DNA from: an uncultured Collinsella sp.
GTDB lineage: Bacteria; Actinomycetota; Coriobacteriia; Coriobacteriales; Coriobacteriaceae
NCBI GenBank assembly: GCA_900544235.1
Contig: UQUL01000074.1
Span: forward strand, 1 to 5,740
Direction: 5' to 3'
Length of the DNA stretch: 5,740 nt
The translations under genes were made by a program, and so were the position numbers. Of the stretch, positions 1-5,740 are shown piece by piece. Positions within the stretch are counted from its first letter, which is position 1, and every line of letters begins with the position of its first letter. The notes beneath the pieces were generated by a model. The model was not told the origin of the DNA. It searched no databases and worked only from the letters and a program-made list of their open reading frames with translations.

Positions 1-705
1 TTCGAGCGCATTATCGGTCTGGATGTAACAGAGTATGCGCATGCCCATGATCGCCTAGCGCAAGCCAACCACCTGCTTGAGCTTGCGGGCCAAGAGCTCC
101 AAGCCCAGATCGAAGAAGTCAAAAAAGTTGCTGACAATGCGGCCTATCTGCGTATGCGCGCTCGCGTGCACGACGTGATCGGGCAGCGCCTGTCCATTCT
201 CCATCGTTATCTGGAGGAAGGGCGCCTGGATGACGAGTCACTCGAGCAGATCGACCCGCTGCTGCGCTCAATCGCTGCCGATCTGCGCAGCGGGGGCGAC
301 ACCGAACCGGCAGAGCAATTGGGCGATATCGTCCATGCCTTTGGCCTGGTGAGCGTGCAGATCGATGTGGAGGGCGAGCTGCCAAACGACGCGCGTGTCG
401 CCGCAGCATTTTTGCAGATTATCCGCGAAGCCTCGACTAATGCCACCAAGCATGCACAGGCCCATCAGGTCCATGTGCGCCTGTGGCAGGAGGGGACAGA
501 AGACGGCGCTGTTGCGCGGATGGCCGTTTCTAACGACGGCGCGCCTGCACCCGTATCGTATCGCGAGGGAACGGGTATCCCAGGTATGAGGCATGTCGCA
601 CAGAATCTGGACGGCAGCCTGGAAGTCCACACCGCCCCGCCCTTCACGCTTACGGTGTTCATCCCGCTCGCCTCCAACGCCACGGTCCAAAGGAGAAGTT
701 CATGA
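1..705 (+). CDS. Sensor histidine kinase, NarX/DesK-like (HisKA_3 type), C-terminal part, 5' end outside window
   Basis: The frame is open from base 1 and gives 234 residues of a protein that starts upstream, so the ATG at 154 is not the true start because it lies inside the H-box. Numbering from base 1, residues 1-50 end in a heptad-like helix consistent with a signalling coiled coil. The fragment GLDVTEY near residue 6 resembles the end of a PAS domain, but this is weak. The dimerisation motif RVHDVIGQRL places the phosphoacceptor His at residue 57 (bases 169-171). The ATPase domain follows: N-box IIREASTNATKHA with Asn147, adenine-binding NDG with Asp179, and the G-box GTGIPGMRHV at 190-199. 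The late glycine motif usual near the end of the ATPase domain is replaced by APPFTLTV. It should autophosphorylate and pass phosphate to the regulator encoded next, whose start overlaps its stop. The ligand cannot be judged because the sensor part is missing. Confidence 0.93.
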   Translation, partial: FERIIGLDVTEYAHAHDRLAQANHLLELAGQELQAQIEEVKKVADNAAYLRMRARVHDVIGQRLSILHRYLEEGRLDDESLEQIDPLLRSIAADLRSGGDTEPAEQLGDIVHAFGLVSVQIDVEGELPNDARVAAAFLQIIREASTNATKHAQAHQVHVRLWQEGTEDGAVARMAVSNDGAPAPVSYREGTGIPGMRHVAQNLDGSLEVHTAPPFTLTVFIPLASNATVQRRSS

Positions 706-1322
706 TCCGCGTCCTTATAGTCGAAGACCAGGCCATCCTGCGCGAGAGCCTGGCGCGCTCCGTTGGCGACCAGCCCGATATGACCGTTGTTTCCGCCATT
801 GCCGATGCTTCCGAGGCCTTGGGTGTCGCGCTCAAGGAGCGCCCGGACATGATACTGATGGACGTATGCACCGAGCATGATTCCAACGGTATCGTGGCGG
901 CGGCGCGCATCAAAGAACAACTGCCCGAGTGCCGCGTCATCATCATGACAGGCATGCCCGAGATCACCTTTGTCGATCAGGCGCGCGAGGCGGGCGTCGA
1001 TAGCTTTGTGTACAAGAACGTCGGTATCGACGAGCTTTTCGCCGTGATGCGCTCCACGCTGGCGGGTTACTGCACGTTTCCCAAGCCGCCCGAGAGTATC
1101 TTCTCGGGCACGGCGGCCCTCGACGATGTTGAGCTGTCGATTTTGCGCCTTGCCTGCGAGGGCAAAAGTCGTCGCGAGATCGCGGCCGAGCTGTTTATGA
1201 GCGAGGGCACCATCAAACGCCGCATCTCGGAGATCCTGAGCAAGACCGGCTACGACAACATCATGCGCTTGGCCGTGCGCGCAGTAACGGAGGGCAGCAT
1301 CGTTCCCAACATGGAGCGCTAG
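702..1322 (+). CDS. Two-component response regulator, NarL/LuxR family
   Basis: A 206-residue cytoplasmic transcription regulator of usual length for the family. The receiver domain covers about residues 1-120, with acidic pair Glu8/Asp9, phosphoacceptor Asp54 (ILMDV), Thr83 (IMTG) and Lys105 (VYKN). A short linker leads to a LuxR-type helix-turn-helix at about 139-198; its recognition region reads EIAAELFMSEGTIKRRISEI. Two places depart from the common pattern: the domain opens with DDVE instead of the usual T-x-R-E, and IKRR replaces the frequent VKNH, so DNA specificity may differ from textbook members. The start ATG at 702 overlaps the kinase stop (ATGA). An AGGAG at 691-695 sits six bases upstream, which supports this start and translational coupling. 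It is the obvious partner of the upstream kinase; target genes are unknown. A terminator-like hairpin lies 25 bases after the stop. Confidence 0.95.
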   Translation: MIRVLIVEDQAILRESLARSVGDQPDMTVVSAIADASEALGVALKERPDMILMDVCTEHDSNGIVAAARIKEQLPECRVIIMTGMPEITFVDQAREAGVDSFVYKNVGIDELFAVMRSTLAGYCTFPKPPESIFSGTAALDDVELSILRLACEGKSRREIAAELFMSEGTIKRRISEILSKTGYDNIMRLAVRAVTEGSIVPNMER

Positions 1323-1327
1323 CGCTC
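1314..1327. repeat. 14-base perfect palindrome across the regulator stop codon
   Basis: GAGCGCTAGCGCTC reads the same on both strands and contains the TAG stop of the response regulator. It could be a protein binding site or just a consequence of the codons there. It has no loop, so it is not a good RNA hairpin. Function is unknown and chance is plausible. Confidence 0.3.
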
Positions 1328-1347
1328 GTTACGCATTGGCATAAAGC

Positions 1348-1382
1348 GGCGGGGCCGCAGGATCAACTCCTGCGGCCCCGCC
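1348..1382. terminator. Bidirectional terminator hairpin between convergent genes
   Basis: A perfect 15-bp stem pairs 1348-1362 with 1368-1382 (GGCGGGGCCGCAGGA against its complement), closed by the five-base loop TCAAC. It lies in the 108-base gap between the response regulator stop at 1322 and the end of the - strand lipoprotein gene at 1431. That is where a shared terminator is expected. Read on the - strand the stem is followed by GCTTTATG, a short U-rich run. On the + strand it is followed by TGGTGTGC without a U-run. It therefore looks better as a terminator for the - strand genes, and may act on + transcripts by stem strength alone. Confidence 0.75.
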
Positions 1383-1430
1383 TGGTGTGCGCGGATGTGT
1401 CCGCCAATCCGCGGCTGTCGGTGTCTGCCG

Positions 1431-2273
1431 TTACGCGATGGTTGCGCTGTAAGAGGCGACGTCCTCGTAGGAATCGGTCAGGTAGGCGTCGATGCCGATG
1501 GTCGTATTGACGAGGTCGTCAAGGCTGTCAAGCTCGCCGCTCGAGAACGTGAATTCCTCGGTGGCGTTGGTGCCGGGCATCAGGTGAGCCGAGAACCAGG
1601 GTTCCTTCATGGTGCCGTTGACGTTGGTCTTGTCGGAAGGAGCGTAGAAGGTCAGGTCCTTGTCGCTCTTGTTGGTGATGTTGACGACAAAGCCGATGTC
1701 GCCCCAGTCGTCCTTGAACTTCTCGGTGATGGTGATGGTGCACAGGTCGTCATCGGCGACGGTGACGGCGGGGGAGATTTCGACGTTCTGGACATCGTCG
1801 TCTTCGACGGCCTCATCGATCTCCTCTTCCTTCTCGGCCGCTTCGCGATCCTTCTTCACCGTACCGGACAGGTCCTTGTCGGACTTGGTAAAGACAAGAT
1901 TGCCGTCATCTTCTTCGAGGATGAGTTTGCCGTCCTTGAGCTTCATGTCGTGCGACTCATCTTCGGCGGTGATGGTTACGGTGGTGGCGTCCTTTGCCTC
2001 CCATTTAAGGTCGGCGACTTCAAGGAACAGGTCGAGGGCGCCTGTACCGTCCTCATCGAGAATCAGGACGCAGTGGACACCCCAATCCTCGAGCATCTTC
2101 ATGTACTCATCGGTCAGCTCTTCGCCATCCACGGTTCCACCCGAGAGTTCCCAGCTGCCGACGAAGTTGGCCTTGGGGTCTTTGCCGCCGCCGCTGCAGC
2201 CCGTCAGGGCAAAGGCGAGCGCCAGGACGCATGTCAGAAATGCGAGTACGGACTTTTTGAACGTTGTCTTCAT
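1431..2273 (-). CDS. Predicted two-domain lipoprotein, function unknown
   Basis: A 280-residue protein with a lipoprotein signal: positively charged start MKTTFKK, hydrophobic core to about residue 22, and lipobox LTGC with lipidated Cys26. It should sit on the outer face of the membrane. Residues about 33-131 (FVGSWELSGG at the start, LDEDGTGALDLF in the middle) resemble lipocalin-like small beta domains common in lipoproteins of gut Gram-positives. Residues 139-162 form a charged linker rich in Glu, Asp and Lys. Residues 163-280 look like a beta-sandwich domain of the DUF4352/DUF5067 kind, with the segment GFVVNITNKSDKDLTFYAP. Family names are tentative. The start is supported by GGAGG at 2283-2279, five bases before the ATG. 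It lies 80 bases after the SPFH gene on the same strand, with a hairpin between them and no clear promoter, so it may be a fourth operon gene or stand alone. Confidence 0.88.
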   Translation of the reverse strand: MKTTFKKSVLAFLTCVLALAFALTGCSGGGKDPKANFVGSWELSGGTVDGEELTDEYMKMLEDWGVHCVLILDEDGTGALDLFLEVADLKWEAKDATTVTITAEDESHDMKLKDGKLILEEDDGNLVFTKSDKDLSGTVKKDREAAEKEEEIDEAVEDDDVQNVEISPAVTVADDDLCTITITEKFKDDWGDIGFVVNITNKSDKDLTFYAPSDKTNVNGTMKEPWFSAHLMPGTNATEEFTFSSGELDSLDDLVNTTIGIDAYLTDSYEDVASYSATIA

Positions 2274-2312
2274 GGTGTCCTCCTTCTTGTGTGAAAACCC
2301 ATAGAAGCAAAT

Positions 2313-2334
2313 GCGGGGGTGGCGGATCCCCCGC
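2313..2334 (-). terminator. GC-rich hairpin between SPFH gene and lipoprotein gene; possible weak terminator or attenuator
   Basis: GCGGGGG at 2313-2319 pairs with CCCCCGC at 2328-2334 around an eight-base loop. On the - strand the stem is followed by ATTTGCTTCT, only loosely U-rich. A second, mutually exclusive stem (TGGCGG at 2320-2325 with CCGCCA at 2331-2336) uses part of the same bases. The hairpin lies about 20 bases after the SPFH stop and about 40 bases before the lipoprotein start. It could reduce read-through or protect the upstream mRNA end. It is not a textbook intrinsic terminator. Confidence 0.4.
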
Positions 2335-2353
2335 CAATTACCAGATAGAGGGG

Positions 2354-3589
2354 CTAGGGCCGGGGCGTTCCGCAGTTGCTGCAGAATTTGCCGCCGTTTT
2401 CGCTACCGCAGTTGGGGCAGAACCACTTGGCCGGTGCCGGGGCGGGTGCGGGACTACCGCACTCGGAGCAGAACTTGCCGGTGTTGGTGGCGCCGCAGCT
2501 GCAGGTCCATGCGCCGGTCGCAGGTGCGGCAGCGGGTGCCGGTGCGGGAGTCGGAGCCGGCTGCGGGGCAGCCTGCTGCTGTGCCTGACCGGCGGCGAAC
2601 AGCTGGCTAGCGTTCATGCCGCCCATGCCACCTGCCATGCCCATGCCCATAAAGCCTGCCATCGCGCCGTTGGGGTTGGCGGCTGCCGCGCGCATTGCGT
2701 CGCTCTGGGCGCTGGCAATGTTGGCGGCTGCCATGGTGGGATCGCGCATGACCGCGGCTTTCTGCAGGTCCTTGATCATCTGCTCGTCTTCTTGCGAGGC
2801 GGCGATGGAGTTGACGCCAAAGCTCACAATCTCGACACCACGCAGGTCGCGCCAGTCGGCAGAGAGGACCTCGTTGAGCGCGCGGGCGAGCTCGGTGGTG
2901 TGGCCGGGGATGGCGCTGTAGCGGATGCCCATCTCCGAGATCTTGGCAAAGGCGGGCTGCAGGGCGGTGAGCAGTTCGGACTTAAGCTGGCTGTCGATCT
3001 TGTCGCGCGTATAGCTATCGGTCACGTTGCCGCATACGTTGGTGTAGAACAGCAGCGGGTTGGTGATGCGGTACGAATACTCGCCGTTGCAGCGCACGGA
3101 GATGTCGACGTCCAGGCCAATGTTGTTATCGACCACGCGGAAGGGCACGGGCGAGGCGGTGCCGTACTTGTTGCCGATGATCTCCTTGGTGTTGATGAAG
3201 TAGACGCGCTGGTCCTTGCCCGCGTCGCCGCCAAAGGTAAAGCGGCTGCCGATATTGGCGAAGGTCTCCTTGATGGAATCGCCCAGGTTGCCGCTAAAGA
3301 CGCTCGGCTCGCTGCCGGTATCGAAGACGAACTCACCGGGCTCCAGCGCGACTTCGATGATCTTGCCGTTTTGCACCACGAGCATGCCCTGGCCGTCGTT
3401 GACGGCGATGACCGAGCCGTTGGAGATGACGTTGTCCTCGCCGCGCGTGTTGGAGCTGCGGCCACCGGTACGTTTGCTGCCCTTGCAGGCCAAGACGTCA
3501 GCAGGCATCGATTCGCAGTAGATAAATTCCTTCCACTGGTCGGCCATGACGCCGCCGGCAGCTCCCAATCCAGCTTTCAAGAGTCCCAT
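2354..3589 (-). CDS. SPFH/band-7 domain protein with two C-terminal zinc ribbons (YdjI-like)
   Basis: A 411-residue protein. The N-terminal segment (MGLLKAGLGAAGG, then ADQWKEFIYC) is characteristic of the YdjI-type SPFH family. It has no transmembrane helix, but residues 1-15 are hydrophobic and may touch the membrane. The SPFH domain covers about residues 30-280 and includes GQGMLVVQNGKI, EPGEFVFD, FRVVDNN and YRITNP. Residues about 285-330 are rich in Ala, Gly and Met, followed by a Gln/Pro/Ala stretch at 336-358. Two zinc ribbons end the protein: Cys363/365/374/377 and Cys391/394/403/406, joined by an Ala-Pro repeat at 380-387. SPFH proteins form oligomeric membrane scaffolds; B. subtilis YdjI acts in envelope stress with PspA. 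AAGGA at 3602-3598, eight bases before the ATG, supports the start. It lies 49 bases after the zinc-ribbon membrane protein gene, so a joint transcript is likely. Confidence 0.92.
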   Translation of the reverse strand: MGLLKAGLGAAGGVMADQWKEFIYCESMPADVLACKGSKRTGGRSSNTRGEDNVISNGSVIAVNDGQGMLVVQNGKIIEVALEPGEFVFDTGSEPSVFSGNLGDSIKETFANIGSRFTFGGDAGKDQRVYFINTKEIIGNKYGTASPVPFRVVDNNIGLDVDISVRCNGEYSYRITNPLLFYTNVCGNVTDSYTRDKIDSQLKSELLTALQPAFAKISEMGIRYSAIPGHTTELARALNEVLSADWRDLRGVEIVSFGVNSIAASQEDEQMIKDLQKAAVMRDPTMAAANIASAQSDAMRAAAANPNGAMAGFMGMGMAGGMGGMNASQLFAAGQAQQQAAPQPAPTPAPAPAAAPATGAWTCSCGATNTGKFCSECGSPAPAPAPAKWFCPNCGSENGGKFCSNCGTPRP

Positions 3590-3638
3590 GGTGATCTTCC
3601 TTTCTCGTCAAAGGCCGGGTGGTTATTGGTCAGAATGA

Positions 3639-4961
3639 CTAATCGTCCTTGTCGTCTTTCATGACAACGGTGGTCTCGGTGTGGCTGAAGGTGTCGTGCT
3701 TCTCGGTCAGGTCGAGCTCGCCACAATACTCATCGGCATGGGTTGCTTCGTTGGCCGTCTTGAGCTGGCCTACCAGTAGCACGTCTCCGATAATCACGAT
3801 GATCAGCGGCGCGATGATGTTGATGAGGATACCCTCGATATCAAAGGTGAGGTAATCCGGATCGAAGGCGTATTCCCCCATAAAGAGAATCTGGGAGAGG
3901 ATAAATCCGATCACGAAGAACAGCACCGAGGCGATGGCGAGCTTGGGCTTGGAGCAGGGGAGCTCGCCGACCAAGCGGCCGGTCTGGCCGTTCATGGCAA
4001 ACAGGTAGCTCTTGCCGTTCCACGAGGTGGAGAGCATCCAGACGGGGAACAGGGCGTAGTCGCTGTCTTCCCAGGTGTAGTCGAGCTGCTTGCTTTCGAC
4101 CGTGGCATCGTCGTATTCGTCGACGACGGTCTCGCGCAGGGCCGAGATCGTGCTTTCTTCCATACGGCGCTCGGCGCGCGCCTTGCAGGTCTCGCAGTCC
4201 TCGTCGTAACGGTTGGCGATGTAGCCGGGCATATAGGCGACCGAGAACGGACGCAGCGCGTCGTAGTCAAACGGCTCGATGGCATCCATGTGGCCGTCGG
4301 GCATCTTGGACGATCCGTCGACGGGCACGCGCTTAAACGAGATATTGCCCTTGCGATAGGCATCGTAGTGGTCGGTGGTCGTGACGGTGCGGTCGGATTC
4401 CTCGGTCACGGTCTCGTTGGTCGCGTCAAAGTACACTTCGCCGTCAACGCGGGCACCGTAGAGCCAAAACGGCACGTAGACACCTTGGACCTCGTCGATG
4501 TGGTTGCCGGTGACAAAGCTCTTGGGCAGCAAGATCTTGCCCTTGTAGTGTTCCTTGAGTGCGGCCGTGACGTCATCGCGCCCGAGCTTAAACGGAATCA
4601 CCAGGTCGGGTGAGAAGTCGCCAGAGAGCTGGCCGGGCGCCACGGCGGAGTTACCGCAGTACGGGCAGGTGGTGACGGCGACGGTGCCGTCGGACACGAG
4701 CTCGGCGCCGCACGACGAGCAGATGTAGCCGGCGTTTTGGGCGAGCTCCTGCACCGCGTCGTCGGCGACGGGCTTGGGCGTTACGGCTGCCGCATCGGCT
4801 TTGGCGTCGGCCTTGTTCTGGCGCTCGCGATAGAGGGCCTCGACTTCTTCGACTTCAAAGCGCGAGTCACAGTAGTCGCAGACGAGCTTTTGCTCGGCGC
4901 TTGCAAAATGCAAGGGGCCACCGCAGGCAGGGCACTGATAGTTAACGCTCTCGAAGGCCAT
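3639..4961 (-). CDS. Membrane protein with two N-terminal TFIIB-type zinc ribbons (YdjG-like)
   Basis: A 440-residue protein. Zinc ribbon 1 uses Cys10/13 and Cys28/31 (CPAC and CDYC), and zinc ribbon 2 uses Cys81/84 and Cys99/102 (CSSC and CPYC). A variable segment rich in Ala, Asp and Lys separates them. Residues about 115-335 form a soluble beta-rich region with family-typical stretches IPFKLGRDD, VYVPFWLYGA, FPVWMLSTSWNGKSY and MNGQTGRLVGELP. An extra CETC pair is at 256-259. Two transmembrane helices lie at about 341-362 and 377-399, followed by a charged tail ending KDDKDD. With no signal peptide, the ribbons and tail are expected in the cytoplasm. The architecture matches YdjG of B. subtilis, whose gene sits with ydjI and pspA. 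An AGGA at 4971-4968, six bases before the ATG, fits this start. The gene starts 24 bases after the DUF4428 gene. Its molecular role is not known. Confidence 0.9.
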   Translation of the reverse strand: MAFESVNYQCPACGGPLHFASAEQKLVCDYCDSRFEVEEVEALYRERQNKADAKADAAAVTPKPVADDAVQELAQNAGYICSSCGAELVSDGTVAVTTCPYCGNSAVAPGQLSGDFSPDLVIPFKLGRDDVTAALKEHYKGKILLPKSFVTGNHIDEVQGVYVPFWLYGARVDGEVYFDATNETVTEESDRTVTTTDHYDAYRKGNISFKRVPVDGSSKMPDGHMDAIEPFDYDALRPFSVAYMPGYIANRYDEDCETCKARAERRMEESTISALRETVVDEYDDATVESKQLDYTWEDSDYALFPVWMLSTSWNGKSYLFAMNGQTGRLVGELPCSKPKLAIASVLFFVIGFILSQILFMGEYAFDPDYLTFDIEGILINIIAPLIIVIIGDVLLVGQLKTANEATHADEYCGELDLTEKHDTFSHTETTVVMKDDKDD

Positions 4962-4985
4962 GATCGGTCCTTTCCGTGCCGGGGG

Positions 4986-5723
4986 CTATGCGCCGATGGC
5001 GCCGCCGCAGTATTCGCAGCGCCCACTGGCATCGGGAATGGTGGTGGCTCCGCAGAAGGGGCAGGTCACCGCGGTCTTGGGGGCCTTGGCGGCCACGACG
5101 CTGTCGCGTGTCTCCTGACGCAGCTGCACCAGCGCGTCGCGGACTTCGGTTGCCTGGCGCTTGGCCTCGCGATATTCGATGGAGCCGCGCTGATCGATGG
5201 TGGAGTCGTTCACGCGCAGGTTGATCTCGGTGAAGTACGGCGTGTTGACGTGGATGGTCAGATTAAAGTCGTAATCCAGGTCGTAGCGCGGCGGGTTGTA
5301 GCTCTCGCGCTCGCCGTCCTTGGTCTCGCGATAGATCTCGGTGCGATGCTCGTCGATATCCATATCGCAGCCGAGTACCTGCGAGAACTCGATGATGTCG
5401 GGATTGGCGTCGCGCCAGCGGCTCTGCGAAGTGATGATCAACAGGCCCGCGTCCTCATCGAGCATAATATTGGTGCGCCTGGCAGAAAGCGTGCGCGTGG
5501 GGTTGAACGAAGACAGGCGTTCGGCGTTGGCCTCGCGGTAGGCGAGTTGCTCACGGATGTCGTCCGCGGTGCTGGAGCGATAGCCGTGAAAGTAGGGGGA
5601 GAGCTTGCCGGCGCACTCTTTGCACAGGTAGCCTTCATTGATTTTTGTCTTACCTAGAAGTCCCAGCTCGGTACCGCAAATCGCGCACTCTTTCTTCTCG
5701 AACATCTTGTCAAAGAAGCCCAT
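4986..5723 (-). CDS. DUF4428-type protein with N- and C-terminal zinc ribbons
   Basis: A 245-residue cytoplasmic protein. The start MGFFDKMFEKKECAICG, with Cys13/16 and Cys34/37 (CAIC and CKEC), then KLSPYFHGYRSSTADDI and EQLAYREAN, is the pattern of the DUF4428 domain. Residues about 74-175 look like a beta-rich domain with alternating hydrophobics and have no family I can name. Residues 177-212 are probably helical (EAKRQATEVRDALVQLRQE). A second zinc ribbon closes the protein with Cys221/224 and Cys236/239 (CPFC and CEYC). No signal peptide or membrane helix is visible. GGGAGG at 5734-5729, five bases before the ATG, gives a strong start. It is the first gene of the - strand set in this window; any promoter lies beyond base 5740. 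The context suggests it works with the zinc-ribbon membrane protein and the SPFH protein, possibly as a soluble adaptor. That role is inferred. Confidence 0.9.
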   Translation of the reverse strand: MGFFDKMFEKKECAICGTELGLLGKTKINEGYLCKECAGKLSPYFHGYRSSTADDIREQLAYREANAERLSSFNPTRTLSARRTNIMLDEDAGLLIITSQSRWRDANPDIIEFSQVLGCDMDIDEHRTEIYRETKDGERESYNPPRYDLDYDFNLTIHVNTPYFTEINLRVNDSTIDQRGSIEYREAKRQATEVRDALVQLRQETRDSVVAAKAPKTAVTCPFCGATTIPDASGRCEYCGGAIGA

Positions 5724-5740
5724 GGCTGCCTCCCATCAAC

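Noticed and set aside
154..705. ATG at 154 as the start of the kinase gene
   Set aside because: This codon lies inside the H-box region, just before the phosphoacceptor His, and the frame stays open to base 1 with kinase-like sequence.
1395..2294. A 299-codon open frame on the + strand opposite the lipoprotein gene
   Set aside because: The - strand product has a signal peptide, a lipobox and a ribosome binding site; the + frame is a mirror of it and runs through the convergent gap.
2274..2353. Promoter for the lipoprotein gene
   Set aside because: No -35/-10 pair with acceptable spacing was found on the - strand in this gap, so none is annotated.
2429..2578. Ala-Pro coding repeats near the end of the SPFH gene as a possible DNA repeat array
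   Set aside because: The repetition is a protein linker of low complexity around the zinc ribbons; there are no regular units or spacers as in CRISPR or tandem repeat arrays.
2264..3664. A 466-codon open frame on the + strand opposite the SPFH gene
   Set aside because: It is antisense to a gene with clear domains, has a low-complexity Gly/Ala/Val/Arg-rich translation, no recognisable motif, and arises from high GC at third codon positions.
4737..5657. A 306-codon open frame on the + strand across the DUF4428 and membrane protein genes
   Set aside because: It overlaps two well-supported - strand genes and their gap, and its translation shows only compositional bias.

Overview
The window is GC-rich, gene-dense DNA from what looks like a high-GC Gram-positive bacterium. 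The codon choice, the protein types and the style of the lipoprotein suggest a gut actinobacterium of the Coriobacteriia, such as Collinsella. That assignment is an impression from the sequence and was not tested by a search.

Layout. On the + strand, bases 1-705 hold the C-terminal part of a sensor histidine kinase whose start lies outside the window. Its stop overlaps the start of a NarL/LuxR-type response regulator (702-1322) in an ATGA junction, so the two form a translationally coupled two-component system. A strong 15-bp hairpin (1348-1382) separates this pair from four genes on the - strand that converge on it. Read in their own direction, these are a DUF4428-type zinc-ribbon protein (5723-4986), a two-TM membrane protein with two N-terminal zinc ribbons (4961-3639), an SPFH/band-7 protein with two C-terminal zinc ribbons (3589-2354), and a two-domain lipoprotein (2273-1431). 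Gaps between them are 24, 49 and 80 bases, and each has a good ribosome binding site.

How the genes may work together. The first three - strand genes look like one operon. Each product carries two zinc ribbons, six in all, and the set combines an integral membrane protein with an SPFH scaffold protein. The closest described relatives I know of are YdjG (zinc-ribbon membrane protein) and YdjI (SPFH protein) of Bacillus subtilis, encoded with PspA in a SigW-controlled envelope-stress operon. No PspA and no YdjH-like TPM protein is seen here, and a DUF4428 protein leads the operon instead. A membrane-associated scaffold for envelope stress or membrane organisation is the best inference. The lipoprotein may be an extracytoplasmic partner or an independent gene; a GC-rich hairpin pair lies between it and the SPFH gene. 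Nothing in the sequence ties the two-component system to the operon except adjacency.

No tRNA, rRNA, CRISPR array, insertion sequence or phage gene was seen. No stretch over 300 bases lacks a gene.
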